DNA of 5,213 bases from an uncultured Mycoplasmatota bacterium (GTDB lineage Bacteria > Bacillota_I > Bacilli_A > RF39 > UBA660), in contig USBW01000062.1 of assembly GCA_900553045.1 (NCBI GenBank), positions 1 through 5,213 on the forward strand. Reading direction: 5' to 3'. Positions 1 to 5,213 of the stretch are shown one piece after another. The position numbers and the translations under genes were made by a program. Position 1 is the first letter of the stretch, and every line of letters starts with the position of its first letter. The notes beneath the pieces were generated by a model. The model was not told the origin of the DNA, ran no database searches, and saw only the letters and a program-made list of their open reading frames with translations.

Positions 1-64
1 TCTAGCAATTCTAAATATATTTATTTAAATTACATTTTAAAATTTATATTCAAACTATTATTAA

Positions 65-80
65 TGTTTCACGTGAAACA
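65..80. promoter_or_regulatory. parS: parS site 1 (ParB/Spo0J binding site), exact consensus
   Basis: The sequence is TGTTTCACGTGAAACA, a perfect 16-bp palindrome that matches the parS consensus known from Bacillus subtilis and conserved across most bacteria. ParB binds it through a helix-turn-helix domain, then loads as a CTP-dependent sliding clamp that spreads into flanking DNA and recruits SMC. At this copy the symmetry extends well past the core: positions 58-87 form an unbroken 30-bp palindrome whose outer arms are TTATTAA and TTAATAA. It is the leftmost of five copies. The CACGTG centre differs from the CCCGGG centre of Noc sites, so Noc is unlikely to be the binder. Confidence 0.93.
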
Positions 81-131
81 TTAATAAGCATTGCTAAATA
101 ATATTTAACAATTTATAAAAATTTATAGCAG

Positions 132-156
132 TTTATTGTTTAATAAGAACAATAAA
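132..156. repeat. AT-rich inverted repeat between parS sites 1 and 2
   Basis: TTTATTGTT at 132-140 is the exact reverse complement of AACAATAAA at 148-156, giving a 9-bp stem with a 7-base loop. Neither strand has a T-tract directly after the stem, so it does not look like an intrinsic terminator. In DNA this AT-rich, a perfect 9-bp stem could arise by chance. No function is assigned. Confidence 0.4.
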
Positions 157-178
157 AATCATAATCAAAAACTACCTA

Positions 179-194
179 TGTTTCACGTGAAACA
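179..194. promoter_or_regulatory. parS: parS site 2 (ParB/Spo0J binding site), exact consensus
   Basis: The sequence is TGTTTCACGTGAAACA, identical to sites 1 and 4. Perfect dyad symmetry covers 177-196 (20 bp). After one mismatched pair (176/197), three more pairs match, taking the imperfect palindrome to 173-200. Its centre lies 114 bp from site 1 and 93 bp from site 3. The flanking A before and T after the core are shared with sites 1, 3 and 4, suggesting a preferred 18-bp site here. Confidence 0.93.
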
Positions 195-271
195 TAAGTA
201 AAAATGCCAATACTTAAATAACAAATAAAGGAATAAACTATGATAAGTACAAATAAATAAGCCATGAATAA

Positions 272-287
272 TGTTCCACGTGGAATA
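272..287. promoter_or_regulatory. parS: parS-like site 3, variant with three substitutions
   Basis: The sequence is TGTTCCACGTGGAATA. Relative to the exact copies in this cluster, it carries a symmetric pair of changes (T to C at 276, A to G at 283), so the inner 12 bp at 274-285 stay perfectly palindromic. A third change, C to T at 286, breaks the outer symmetry. C at the fifth position is known from functional Bacillus parS sites; the outer change is expected to weaken ParB binding. Position and spacing place it firmly in the cluster, but it is the weakest of the five. Confidence 0.72.
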
Positions 288-351
288 TCTAATAATCTAA
301 ATAAATCAATCCCAATTACCTTTTCAGATTTTTAATTAAACTTACCATCAA

Positions 352-367
352 TGTTTCACGTGAAACA
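352..367. promoter_or_regulatory. parS: parS site 4 (ParB/Spo0J binding site), exact consensus
   Basis: The sequence is TGTTTCACGTGAAACA. Perfect dyad symmetry covers 347-372 (26 bp), with outer arms ATCAA and TTGAT. The right outer arm is also part of a second inverted repeat at 367-383 (ATTGATA, three bases, TATCAAT), so the two possible hairpins compete. Its centre lies 80 bp from site 3 and 94 bp from site 5. Confidence 0.93.
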
Positions 368-383
368 TTGATACTTTATCAAT
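367..383. repeat. Short inverted repeat sharing an arm with parS site 4
   Basis: ATTGATA at 367-373 and TATCAAT at 377-383 are perfect reverse complements separated by three bases. The left arm is also the right outer arm of the 26-bp palindrome around parS site 4, whose left arm ATCAAT lies at 347-352. The sequence therefore has three copies of the same 6-mer in alternating orientation. It could be chance in AT-rich DNA or remnants of a larger dyad. No function is assigned. Confidence 0.4.
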
Positions 384-445
384 ACTAATTTCAAATATTT
401 TAAAAATAATCTATGTCAATTATCAAAGAATCTTACGCTTAACTA

Positions 446-461
446 TGTTCCACGTGAAACA
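446..461. promoter_or_regulatory. parS: parS site 5 (ParB/Spo0J binding site), B. subtilis-type variant
   Basis: The sequence is TGTTCCACGTGAAACA. It differs from the exact copies only by C instead of T at 450, which removes one pair of the dyad. From family knowledge, this same 16-mer is the parS site first described inside the B. subtilis spo0J gene, so it should be a good ParB target. Unlike the other four, it lacks the T just after the core. It is the copy nearest gyrA, 29 bp from the T-tract of the gyrA terminator. Confidence 0.92.
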
Positions 462-490
462 AAGTAAACATTAGTTCGTATTAAAATGAC

Positions 491-520
491 AAAAAAAGGA
501 AACTCTATTCTTGAGTTTCC
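491..520 (-). terminator. Intrinsic terminator of the recF-gyrB-gyrA operon, overlapping the gyrA stop
   Basis: On the minus strand, GGAAACTC (520-513) and GAGTTTCC (505-498) form a perfect 8-bp stem with a 7-base loop (512-506), followed directly by seven T (497-491). This is a classic Rho-independent terminator. The gyrA stop codon TAG occupies 507-505, so the upstream arm is the last codons of gyrA and the stop spans the loop and the first base of the downstream arm. The plus strand has no T-tract after the stem, so it should act leftward only. A second copy of GAAACTC at 528-522 could also pair with the downstream arm. Confidence 0.88.
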
Positions 521-3018
521 TGAGTTTCTTCCAGATCTTCATCATCCTTAGCTTTTTCTGTCACCGTTACCGAAGTTACCGTTTGATTATCTTTTAAAGT
601 CATTAATCTAACCCCTTGAGTATTTCGCTTCAAAGTAGGTATTTTGGTAACATCCAGCCTAATAACAATACCATTATTAGTAGTCAAAATAATATCCTCA
701 TCACCCTGAACTGACTTAAATGCCACGATTAAACCATTCTTATCAGTCACATTCAAAGCCTTAACTCCTTTGCCACCACGGTGAGTCAAACGATATTCTT
801 CAACATCAGTCTTTTTACCATAACCATTTTCAGTCACTACTAGGATAAGTTCATCTTTATTAGCTTTTTCTGCTCCTATTACAAAGCCTTCATCACTAAG
901 GTCAATACCTTTTACTCCAGAAGCTCCTCTTCCCATTAAACGAACTTCGTTTTCATTAAAGCGAACCATTCTACCAGTATTAGAAGCAATTATTATTTCA
1001 TCATTCTCTTTAGTCTTCTTAACACTGATTAACTCATCATTCTCTTTAAGAGTAATAGCAATCTTACCGCTTTTTCTAATGGACTGAAACTCTGAAATAT
1101 TAGTTTTCTTAACTAAACCGCTCTTAGTAATAAACATTAAATTATCATCACTAGAAACGCTTGCGACATCAATAGGAATGATTGAATTAACAACTTCATT
1201 ACTATCTAAAGCTAACAGATTAACAATTGGTAAACCTTTTGATTGTCTACTAAATTCTGGAACTTCATAACATCTAATACGGTAAACTTTTCCAAAATTG
1301 GTAAAAAATAACAAATCATCATGAGTAGAACAAGTTATTAATTTTTCTACATAATCCTCTTCATTAGTGGTCATTCCTTTAATACCTACGCCACCACGGT
1401 TCTGAGAACGATAAGTATCAACTAAAACACGTTTTACGTAACCCTTATTAGTCAATGAAACAATCACATTATCAACTGGAATTAAAGATTCATCTTCAAT
1501 ATACTCAATTGCTGTCATATCGATATTAGTACGACGTTCATCACCATATTTTAAAGCAATTTCACGCATTTCTTCCTTGATAATATTCAAAATCTTCTCA
1601 TCACTAGCAAGAATGCCCTTCAACTCTTCAATAGTATTTAATAATTCTTGCAACTCTAACTCAATTTTATCTCTTTCCAAGCCAGTCAAACGACGTAATT
1701 TCATCTCCAAGATAGCTTGAACTTGGGCATCAGTCAAGCCATAATTAGCTTTTAAAGCACTAGCAGCTTCTTCATCACTATTTGACTCTCTAATCAATTT
1801 AATAATTGCATCAATATGATCAAGAGCAATTTTTAAACCTTCTAAAATATGCGCTCTTTTTAAAGCCTTATCAAGATCAAATTGTGTACGACGATAAATT
1901 ACCGTTTTTTGATATTCAATATAATTATATAAAATATCTTTTAAACCAACTGTTTTTGGGCGACCATTAATCAACATTAAGAAATTAATACCGTAAGAGA
2001 CCTGTAATTGTGTATGCTTATACAAATGATTTAAAACCACCTGAGCATTAGCTTCTTTTTTAAGATCAATTACAACCTTAATACCTTCCAAAGCCGATTC
2101 ATCATTCAAATTACTAATTCCATCGATCACCTTATCACGAACAAGTTCGGCAATCCTCTGAATTAAAGCACTCTTATTAACCTGATAAGGAATCTCAGTA
2201 ATAATTATACGATTTTTACCATGCTCCTCATGAATTTCAGCTTTGCCACGAATCGTTATTGTACCTTTACCAGTCTCATAAGCTTTCTTAATTCCACTGT
2301 TACCTAAAATAGTACCAGCTGTCGGGAAATCAGGTCCTTTAATATATTGCATCAAACCTAAGACATCAATATCAGGATTATCAATATAAGCAATAGCGCC
2401 ATCAATTACTTCCTTTAAATTATGAGGTGGAATATTAGTTGCCATACCAACAGCGATTCCCATATTTCCATTAACTAAAATATTAGGAAAACGCGATGGT
2501 AACACAGAAGGCTCTTTTCTTTGATCATCATAGTTAGGAACAAAATCAACTGTATTTTTATTGATATCTCTTAAAAGTTCCAAAGAAATCTTGGAAAGAC
2601 GAGCTTCAGTATAACGGGAAGCAGCTGGAGGATCGCCATCAATCGAACCAAAGTTACCATGGCCATCTACTAAAACATGACGATAAGTAAAATCTTGAGC
2701 CATACGAACCATACTATCATAAATAGCCGCATCACCATGAGGATGGTAATGACCCATTACTGCACCAACCGCATTAGCACTTTTTTGATGCTTTTTATCA
2801 GGAGTCATACCCTCTTCATACATAGTATATAAAATACGTCTATGGACCGGTTTTAAACCATCACGAACATCAGGAATAGCACGTGAGACAATAACACTCA
2901 TGGAATAATCCAAAAATGAAGTTTTAATTTCATTAGAAATATTGACATTGACTATCTTATCATGCTCTTCTTCTCGTTCTAATTCTAAATATTCATCTTT
3001 ATCCTTAATATTATCCAT
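505..3018 (-). CDS. gyrA: DNA gyrase subunit A
   Basis: GyrA is the DNA-cleaving, DNA-wrapping subunit of the A2B2 gyrase that uses ATP to introduce negative supercoils. Length (837 codons, TAG stop) is normal for Bacillota. The breakage-reunion domain spans about residues 25-510, with [17 protein letters not shown] near 45-61, the quinolone-contact segment [11 protein letters not shown] at 91-101 and catalytic Tyr136 in SRYTEARL. The C-terminal domain, about 514-820, has six recognisable beta-pinwheel blades and a GyrA box QNRGGVG at 539-545; this and the context beside gyrB separate it from topoisomerase IV ParC. A short acidic tail ends in TQETQE. The ATG has AGGAGG seven bases upstream, overlapping the gyrB stop. 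Ala97 sits where E. coli has Ser83, while Asp101 matches Asp87. The GyrA box departs from Q(R/K)RGG(R/K)G at positions 2 and 6. There is no tryptophan. The gene is the last of the operon. Confidence 0.98.
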   Translation of the reverse strand: MDNIKDKDEYLELEREEEHDKIVNVNISNEIKTSFLDYSMSVIVSRAIPDVRDGLKPVHRRILYTMYEEGMTPDKKHQKSANAVGAVMGHYHPHGDAAIYDSMVRMAQDFTYRHVLVDGHGNFGSIDGDPPAASRYTEARLSKISLELLRDINKNTVDFVPNYDDQRKEPSVLPSRFPNILVNGNMGIAVGMATNIPPHNLKEVIDGAIAYIDNPDIDVLGLMQYIKGPDFPTAGTILGNSGIKKAYETGKGTITIRGKAEIHEEHGKNRIIITEIPYQVNKSALIQRIAELVRDKVIDGISNLNDESALEGIKVVIDLKKEANAQVVLNHLYKHTQLQVSYGINFLMLINGRPKTVGLKDILYNYIEYQKTVIYRRTQFDLDKALKRAHILEGLKIALDHIDAIIKLIRESNSDEEAASALKANYGLTDAQVQAILEMKLRRLTGLERDKIELELQELLNTIEELKGILASDEKILNIIKEEMREIALKYGDERRTNIDMTAIEYIEDESLIPVDNVIVSLTNKGYVKRVLVDTYRSQNRGGVGIKGMTTNEEDYVEKLITCSTHDDLLFFTNFGKVYRIRCYEVPEFSRQSKGLPIVNLLALDSNEVVNSIIPIDVASVSSDDNLMFITKSGLVKKTNISEFQSIRKSGKIAITLKENDELISVKKTKENDEIIIASNTGRMVRFNENEVRLMGRGASGVKGIDLSDEGFVIGAEKANKDELILVVTENGYGKKTDVEEYRLTHRGGKGVKALNVTDKNGLIVAFKSVQGDEDIILTTNNGIVIRLDVTKIPTLKRNTQGVRLMTLKDNQTVTSVTVTEKAKDDEDLEETQETQE

Positions 3019-3025
3019 CTAAAAC

Positions 3026-3031
3026 CCTCCT
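3026..3031 (-). promoter_or_regulatory. gyrA ribosome-binding site overlapping the gyrB stop
   Basis: Read on the minus strand, AGGAGG (3031-3026) is a full-strength Shine-Dalgarno sequence seven bases before the gyrA ATG at 3018-3016. Its first two bases are also the last two bases of the gyrB TAG stop (3032-3030). Ribosomes ending gyrB therefore stop on the gyrA initiation site, which favours coupled, balanced synthesis. The motif settles the gyrA start. Confidence 0.9.
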
Positions 3032-4958
3032 ATACATCCAAATTCTTAACATTTAAAGCGTTTTCTTCAATAAATTTACGACGTGGCTCAACATCCTCAC
3101 CCATTAAAATTTGGAAAGTCTCATCAGCTAACATCGCATCTTCAACATTGATTTTAATTAAAGTACGCGTAGCTATGTGCATTGTCGTTTCACGAAGTTC
3201 AATAGAGTCCATCTCACCAAGACCTTTCATACGAACAATTTCATATTTAGTATTAGGAGGTAAACTCTTCAAATAAGCATCACGTTCTTCTTCATTTAAA
3301 ACATATTTATTAACCTTGCCATGGCTTATCTTAAATAGTGGTGGCTGAGCGGCATAAACATGACCCTGCTCTACTAATGGTCTAAAATAGCGATAAAACA
3401 AAGTCAATAAAAGCGTACGAATATGGGCACCATCAACATCGGCATCGGTCATGATAATAATCTTATGATATCTAAGTTTGCTAATATCAAATTCTTCGCC
3501 AATTCCTGTACCAAAAGCCGTAATAATACTCCTTATTTCTTCATTGCTCAAAGCTCTATCCAAACGAGCTTTTTCCACATTAAGAATCTTTCCACGAATA
3601 GGTAAGACTGCTTGAGTTTTAGAATCTCTTCCTTGTTTAGCAGGACCAGCCGCACTATCGCCCTCAACAATAAAAATCTCTGAAATAGAAGCATCTTTTG
3701 AAGAACAATCAGTAAGCTTACCCCACTGGTTTGTTAACTCCAAACCACCTTTACGACGCGTTAATTCACGAGCCCTTTTAGCAGCCACACGCGCTCTACT
3801 AGCAGTAAGTGCTTTATCAATAATAATTTTAGCTTCATCAGGATGCTCTAATAAGAATCTTTCAAGTGATTCCCCAAAAATTTTACTAGCAATTGCTCTA
3901 ACCTCGATATTACCGAGTTTAGTTTTCGTTTGACCCTCAAACTGTGGATTTGGATGCTTACAAGAAATAATCATCGTAAGTCCTTCCTTAACATCGTCAG
4001 CAAGTAAACTATCATCCTTATTCTTAAAAAGATTATTAGAATTAGCATACTTATTTAAAACACGCGTTAAAGCCATTCTCACACCATCTTCATGGGTTCC
4101 GCCTTCAGGCGTTTTAATATTATTAACAAAAGAATAGACACTGGAAGTATATGATTCATTATACTGAAAAGCCACTTCAATAGAAATATCTTTATCAACT
4201 CCAGAAACATCAACAATCGTATCATGAATAGGAGTCTTATTAGCATTAATTAAAGCAACATACTCAGCAATTCCACCATTATATAAAAACTCTTCTTCTT
4301 TGCCATCACGTTCATCATAAAGACGTAATTTTAAACCCTTATTTAAAAAAGCTAACTCTCTGATACGCTGTCTTAAAGTATCATAATCAAAAACTGTCGT
4401 CTCTTCAAAAATAGTAGCATCAGGCTTAAAAGTAACAAAAGTTCCCGTCTTTAAAGGATCACAATCTCCTATTTTTTTAAGAGGTTCAACTGGGTGACCA
4501 CCATTTTCATATCTTTGGAAATAAACACCACCATTTTTGTAAACCGTTACCTCAAGCCATGAGGATAAAGCATTAACAACTGATGCTCCAACACCATGCA
4601 ATCCTCCGGAAACCTTATAACCTCCGCCACCAAACTTACCTCCAGCATGCAAAACTGTATAAACAGTCTCAACTGTTGATTTACCAGTCTTAGGATGGAT
4701 ATCTACAGGAATGCCACGACCATTGTCCTTAACAGTTATAGTATTGTCTTTACCAACAATAATATCAATAACGTCACAGTATCCTGCTAACGCTTCATCA
4801 ATTGCATTATCGACAATTTCCCAAACTAAATGATGTAAGCCTTGGACACCAGTAGTACCAATGTACATACCAGGTCTTTTTCTTACTGCTTCCAAACCTT
4901 CTAAAACTTGAATCTCTGAACTATTATATTCAGACTTTTCATCTAGTAATTTACTCAT
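3030..4958 (-). CDS. gyrB: DNA gyrase subunit B (ATPase subunit)
   Basis: GyrB binds and hydrolyses ATP to drive strand passage by gyrase and supplies the metal-binding TOPRIM fold for cleavage. The 642-residue protein matches the usual Bacillota length and lacks the long insertion of gammaproteobacterial GyrB. The GHKL ATPase domain shows [10 protein letters not shown] (47-56), KDNGRGIP (77-84) and GGLHGVGAS (118-126), with the transducer-domain switch lysine in QTKTKLG (343-349; Lys345). TOPRIM shows [13 protein letters not shown] (432-444), with Glu432 as general acid-base, and DADVDG (505-510). The C-terminal tail has KGLGEM (578-583) and ends [12 protein letters not shown] plus eight residues. 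The ATG overlaps the recF TGA and has AGGGGAG upstream. Oddities: Lys141 replaces the Arg that contacts aminocoumarins (E. coli Arg136), and EGDSAAGP replaces the usual EGDSAGGS. ParE is a less likely alternative, given the position between recF and gyrA. Confidence 0.98.
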   Translation of the reverse strand: MSKLLDEKSEYNSSEIQVLEGLEAVRKRPGMYIGTTGVQGLHHLVWEIVDNAIDEALAGYCDVIDIIVGKDNTITVKDNGRGIPVDIHPKTGKSTVETVYTVLHAGGKFGGGGYKVSGGLHGVGASVVNALSSWLEVTVYKNGGVYFQRYENGGHPVEPLKKIGDCDPLKTGTFVTFKPDATIFEETTVFDYDTLRQRIRELAFLNKGLKLRLYDERDGKEEEFLYNGGIAEYVALINANKTPIHDTIVDVSGVDKDISIEVAFQYNESYTSSVYSFVNNIKTPEGGTHEDGVRMALTRVLNKYANSNNLFKNKDDSLLADDVKEGLTMIISCKHPNPQFEGQTKTKLGNIEVRAIASKIFGESLERFLLEHPDEAKIIIDKALTASRARVAAKRARELTRRKGGLELTNQWGKLTDCSSKDASISEIFIVEGDSAAGPAKQGRDSKTQAVLPIRGKILNVEKARLDRALSNEEIRSIITAFGTGIGEEFDISKLRYHKIIIMTDADVDGAHIRTLLLTLFYRYFRPLVEQGHVYAAQPPLFKISHGKVNKYVLNEEERDAYLKSLPPNTKYEIVRMKGLGEMDSIELRETTMHIATRTLIKINVEDAMLADETFQILMGEDVEPRRKFIEENALNVKNLDV

Positions 4959-5213
4959 TTTTTCACTCCCCTATTCTGCACTTTACCATTTTTAACCACA
5001 AAAACACTAGCTTTATCTAAAATTTTTTCACTAATATTATTGATATCGGTCGTTGTTATGACAAATTGAATATCCGATTTAATAAATTTCAATAAATTTT
5101 TGCGCTTGTTAACATCCATCTCACTAAATATATCATCCAATAAGACAACAGGTGAGCCACCAACTTCTTTAAAAAGATAGATCTCACTTAACTTAAAAGC
5201 TAAAATCGCTACG
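4955..5213 (-). CDS. recF: RecF, DNA replication and repair ATPase, C-terminal part (5' end outside window)
   Basis: RecF is an SMC/ABC-like ATPase that, with RecO and RecR, helps load RecA at single-strand gaps and stalled forks. Only the last 85 codons plus part of one more are visible; the frame runs open through the right edge, so the protein continues upstream (the family is about 360-370 residues). The visible part begins just after the expected ABC signature helix. It then shows Walker B and D-loop [13 protein letters not shown], the strand QFVITTTD that holds the switch region, and the closing segment VFVVKNGKV typical of RecF tails. A TTG at 5140-5138 is an internal Leu codon in Walker B, not a start. 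The TGA stop (4957-4955) overlaps the gyrB ATG by four bases, and the last codons carry the gyrB ribosome-binding site. No small gene sits between recF and gyrB, unlike B. subtilis. Confidence 0.95.
   Translation of the reverse strand, partial: VAILAFKLSEIYLFKEVGGSPVVLLDDIFSEMDVNKRKNLLKFIKSDIQFVITTTDINNISEKILDKASVFVVKNGKVQNRGVKK
4966..4972 (-). promoter_or_regulatory. gyrB ribosome-binding site inside recF
   Basis: On the minus strand, AGGGGAG (4972-4966) lies seven bases before the gyrB ATG (4958-4956). It falls within the recF codons for Arg-Gly-Val near the end of that gene. With the ATGA overlap, this points to translational coupling of gyrB to recF and confirms the gyrB start. Confidence 0.82.

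Larger units (their letters stand above)
1..490. other. Non-coding, very AT-rich intergenic region holding a parS cluster
   Basis: No reading frame here looks like a gene on either strand. Counting positions 1-480 gives 105 G/C, about 22%; leaving out the five 16-bp palindromes gives about 18%. The only strongly conserved-looking content is five CACGTG-centred palindromes spread from 65 to 461, with centre-to-centre distances of 114, 93, 80 and 94 bp. The DNA between them is unrelated AT-rich sequence with stops in all frames, so this is not a tandem duplication of a larger unit. I saw no DnaA box (TTATCCACA or its complement), tRNA or riboswitch. The region begins just past the gyrA terminator and runs off the left edge, so the next gene is not visible. 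The most economical reading is a ParB-loading, centromere-like locus. Confidence 0.85.

Noticed and set aside
91..119. Plus-strand promoter-like TTGCTA, 17-bp spacer, TATAAA
   Set aside because: It would drive transcription into an empty region and against the gyrA 3' end. It is most likely an AT-rich coincidence.
240..260. Six-codon mini-ORF (ATG to TAA) preceded by AAAGGA at 227-232
   Set aside because: It is very short, lies between parS sites in AT-rich DNA, and has no following gene or attenuator structure within view. Chance explains it.
397..426. Minus-strand promoter-like TTGATA, 18-bp spacer, TAAAAT
   Set aside because: Such matches are expected by chance at about 18% GC. No gene start is visible to its left within the window. 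It would matter only if a leftward gene begins just beyond position 1.
65..461. CRISPR array or tandem repeat
   Set aside because: The repeated unit is a short palindrome, the spacing varies from 80 to 114 bp, and the intervening sequences are longer than spacers. No cas gene is visible.
65..461. Helical phasing of the parS sites
   Set aside because: Centre distances of 114, 93, 80 and 94 bp are not consistently whole multiples of 10.5 bp, so no phasing claim is made.
1..490. Replication origin (oriC)
   Set aside because: The region is AT-rich and origin-proximal but shows no DnaA boxes. In Bacillota the origin flanks dnaA, which is not in the window.
2875..2890. Possible sixth parS with CACGTG inside gyrA
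   Set aside because: Only 11 of 16 positions match the consensus and the left half is lost. It encodes the conserved SRAIPD segment, so a coincidental half-site is likely.
3423..3605. 60-codon open frame on the plus strand
   Set aside because: It lies wholly within gyrB, antisense to the conserved TOPRIM region, with no protein-family resemblance. It is a shadow of the real gene.
4955..5140. Separate 61-residue small protein starting at TTG
   Set aside because: The frame continues open upstream to the window edge and encodes RecF Walker B across the TTG. It is the RecF C-terminus, not an independent gene.

Overview
The window comes from a low-GC Bacillota-type (Firmicutes) chromosome, on the origin-proximal arm. 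It carries the 3' end of recF, complete gyrB and complete gyrA, all on the minus strand and read right to left. The order recF-gyrB-gyrA is the classic block that follows dnaA-dnaN in many Bacillota, so dnaA and oriC are inferred to lie to the right of the window. If so, transcription runs in the same direction as replication. The three Trp codons in gyrB are all TGG, and recF ends in TGA, so nothing suggests a Mycoplasma-type code. Sequence alone does not fix the genus; the divergent GyrA and GyrB motifs suggest a less-studied lineage.

Layout from right to left: 5213-4955 is the RecF C-terminus, open at the window edge. Its TGA overlaps the gyrB ATG (ATGA), and the gyrB ribosome-binding site lies inside recF codons. 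4958-3030 is gyrB (642 codons). The gyrA ribosome-binding site overlaps the gyrB TAG stop. 3018-505 is gyrA (837 codons). An intrinsic terminator (520-491) includes the gyrA stop codon in its hairpin, so the operon ends almost exactly at the end of the reading frame.

Region 1-490 has no supported gene. It is about 22% GC by count, or about 18% outside the repeated motif. It holds five copies of a 16-bp palindrome: three are exactly TGTTTCACGTGAAACA, one is TGTTCCACGTGAAACA and one is a weaker variant. This is the parS sequence bound by the chromosome-segregation CTPase ParB (Spo0J). Five sites within 397 bp make a compact centromere-like cluster a few kilobases from the presumed origin. This is the most notable feature of the window.

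The genes are linked functionally. RecF loads RecA at gapped DNA and damaged forks. GyrA and GyrB form the A2B2 gyrase that adds negative supercoils. The adjacent parS cluster would nucleate ParB, and through it SMC, to organise and segregate the new origins. In GyrA, Ala occupies the quinolone-contact Ser position; in GyrB, Lys occupies the aminocoumarin-contact Arg position. Both may affect drug susceptibility. I found no wholly new system; the parS cluster is a known element in a notably dense arrangement.
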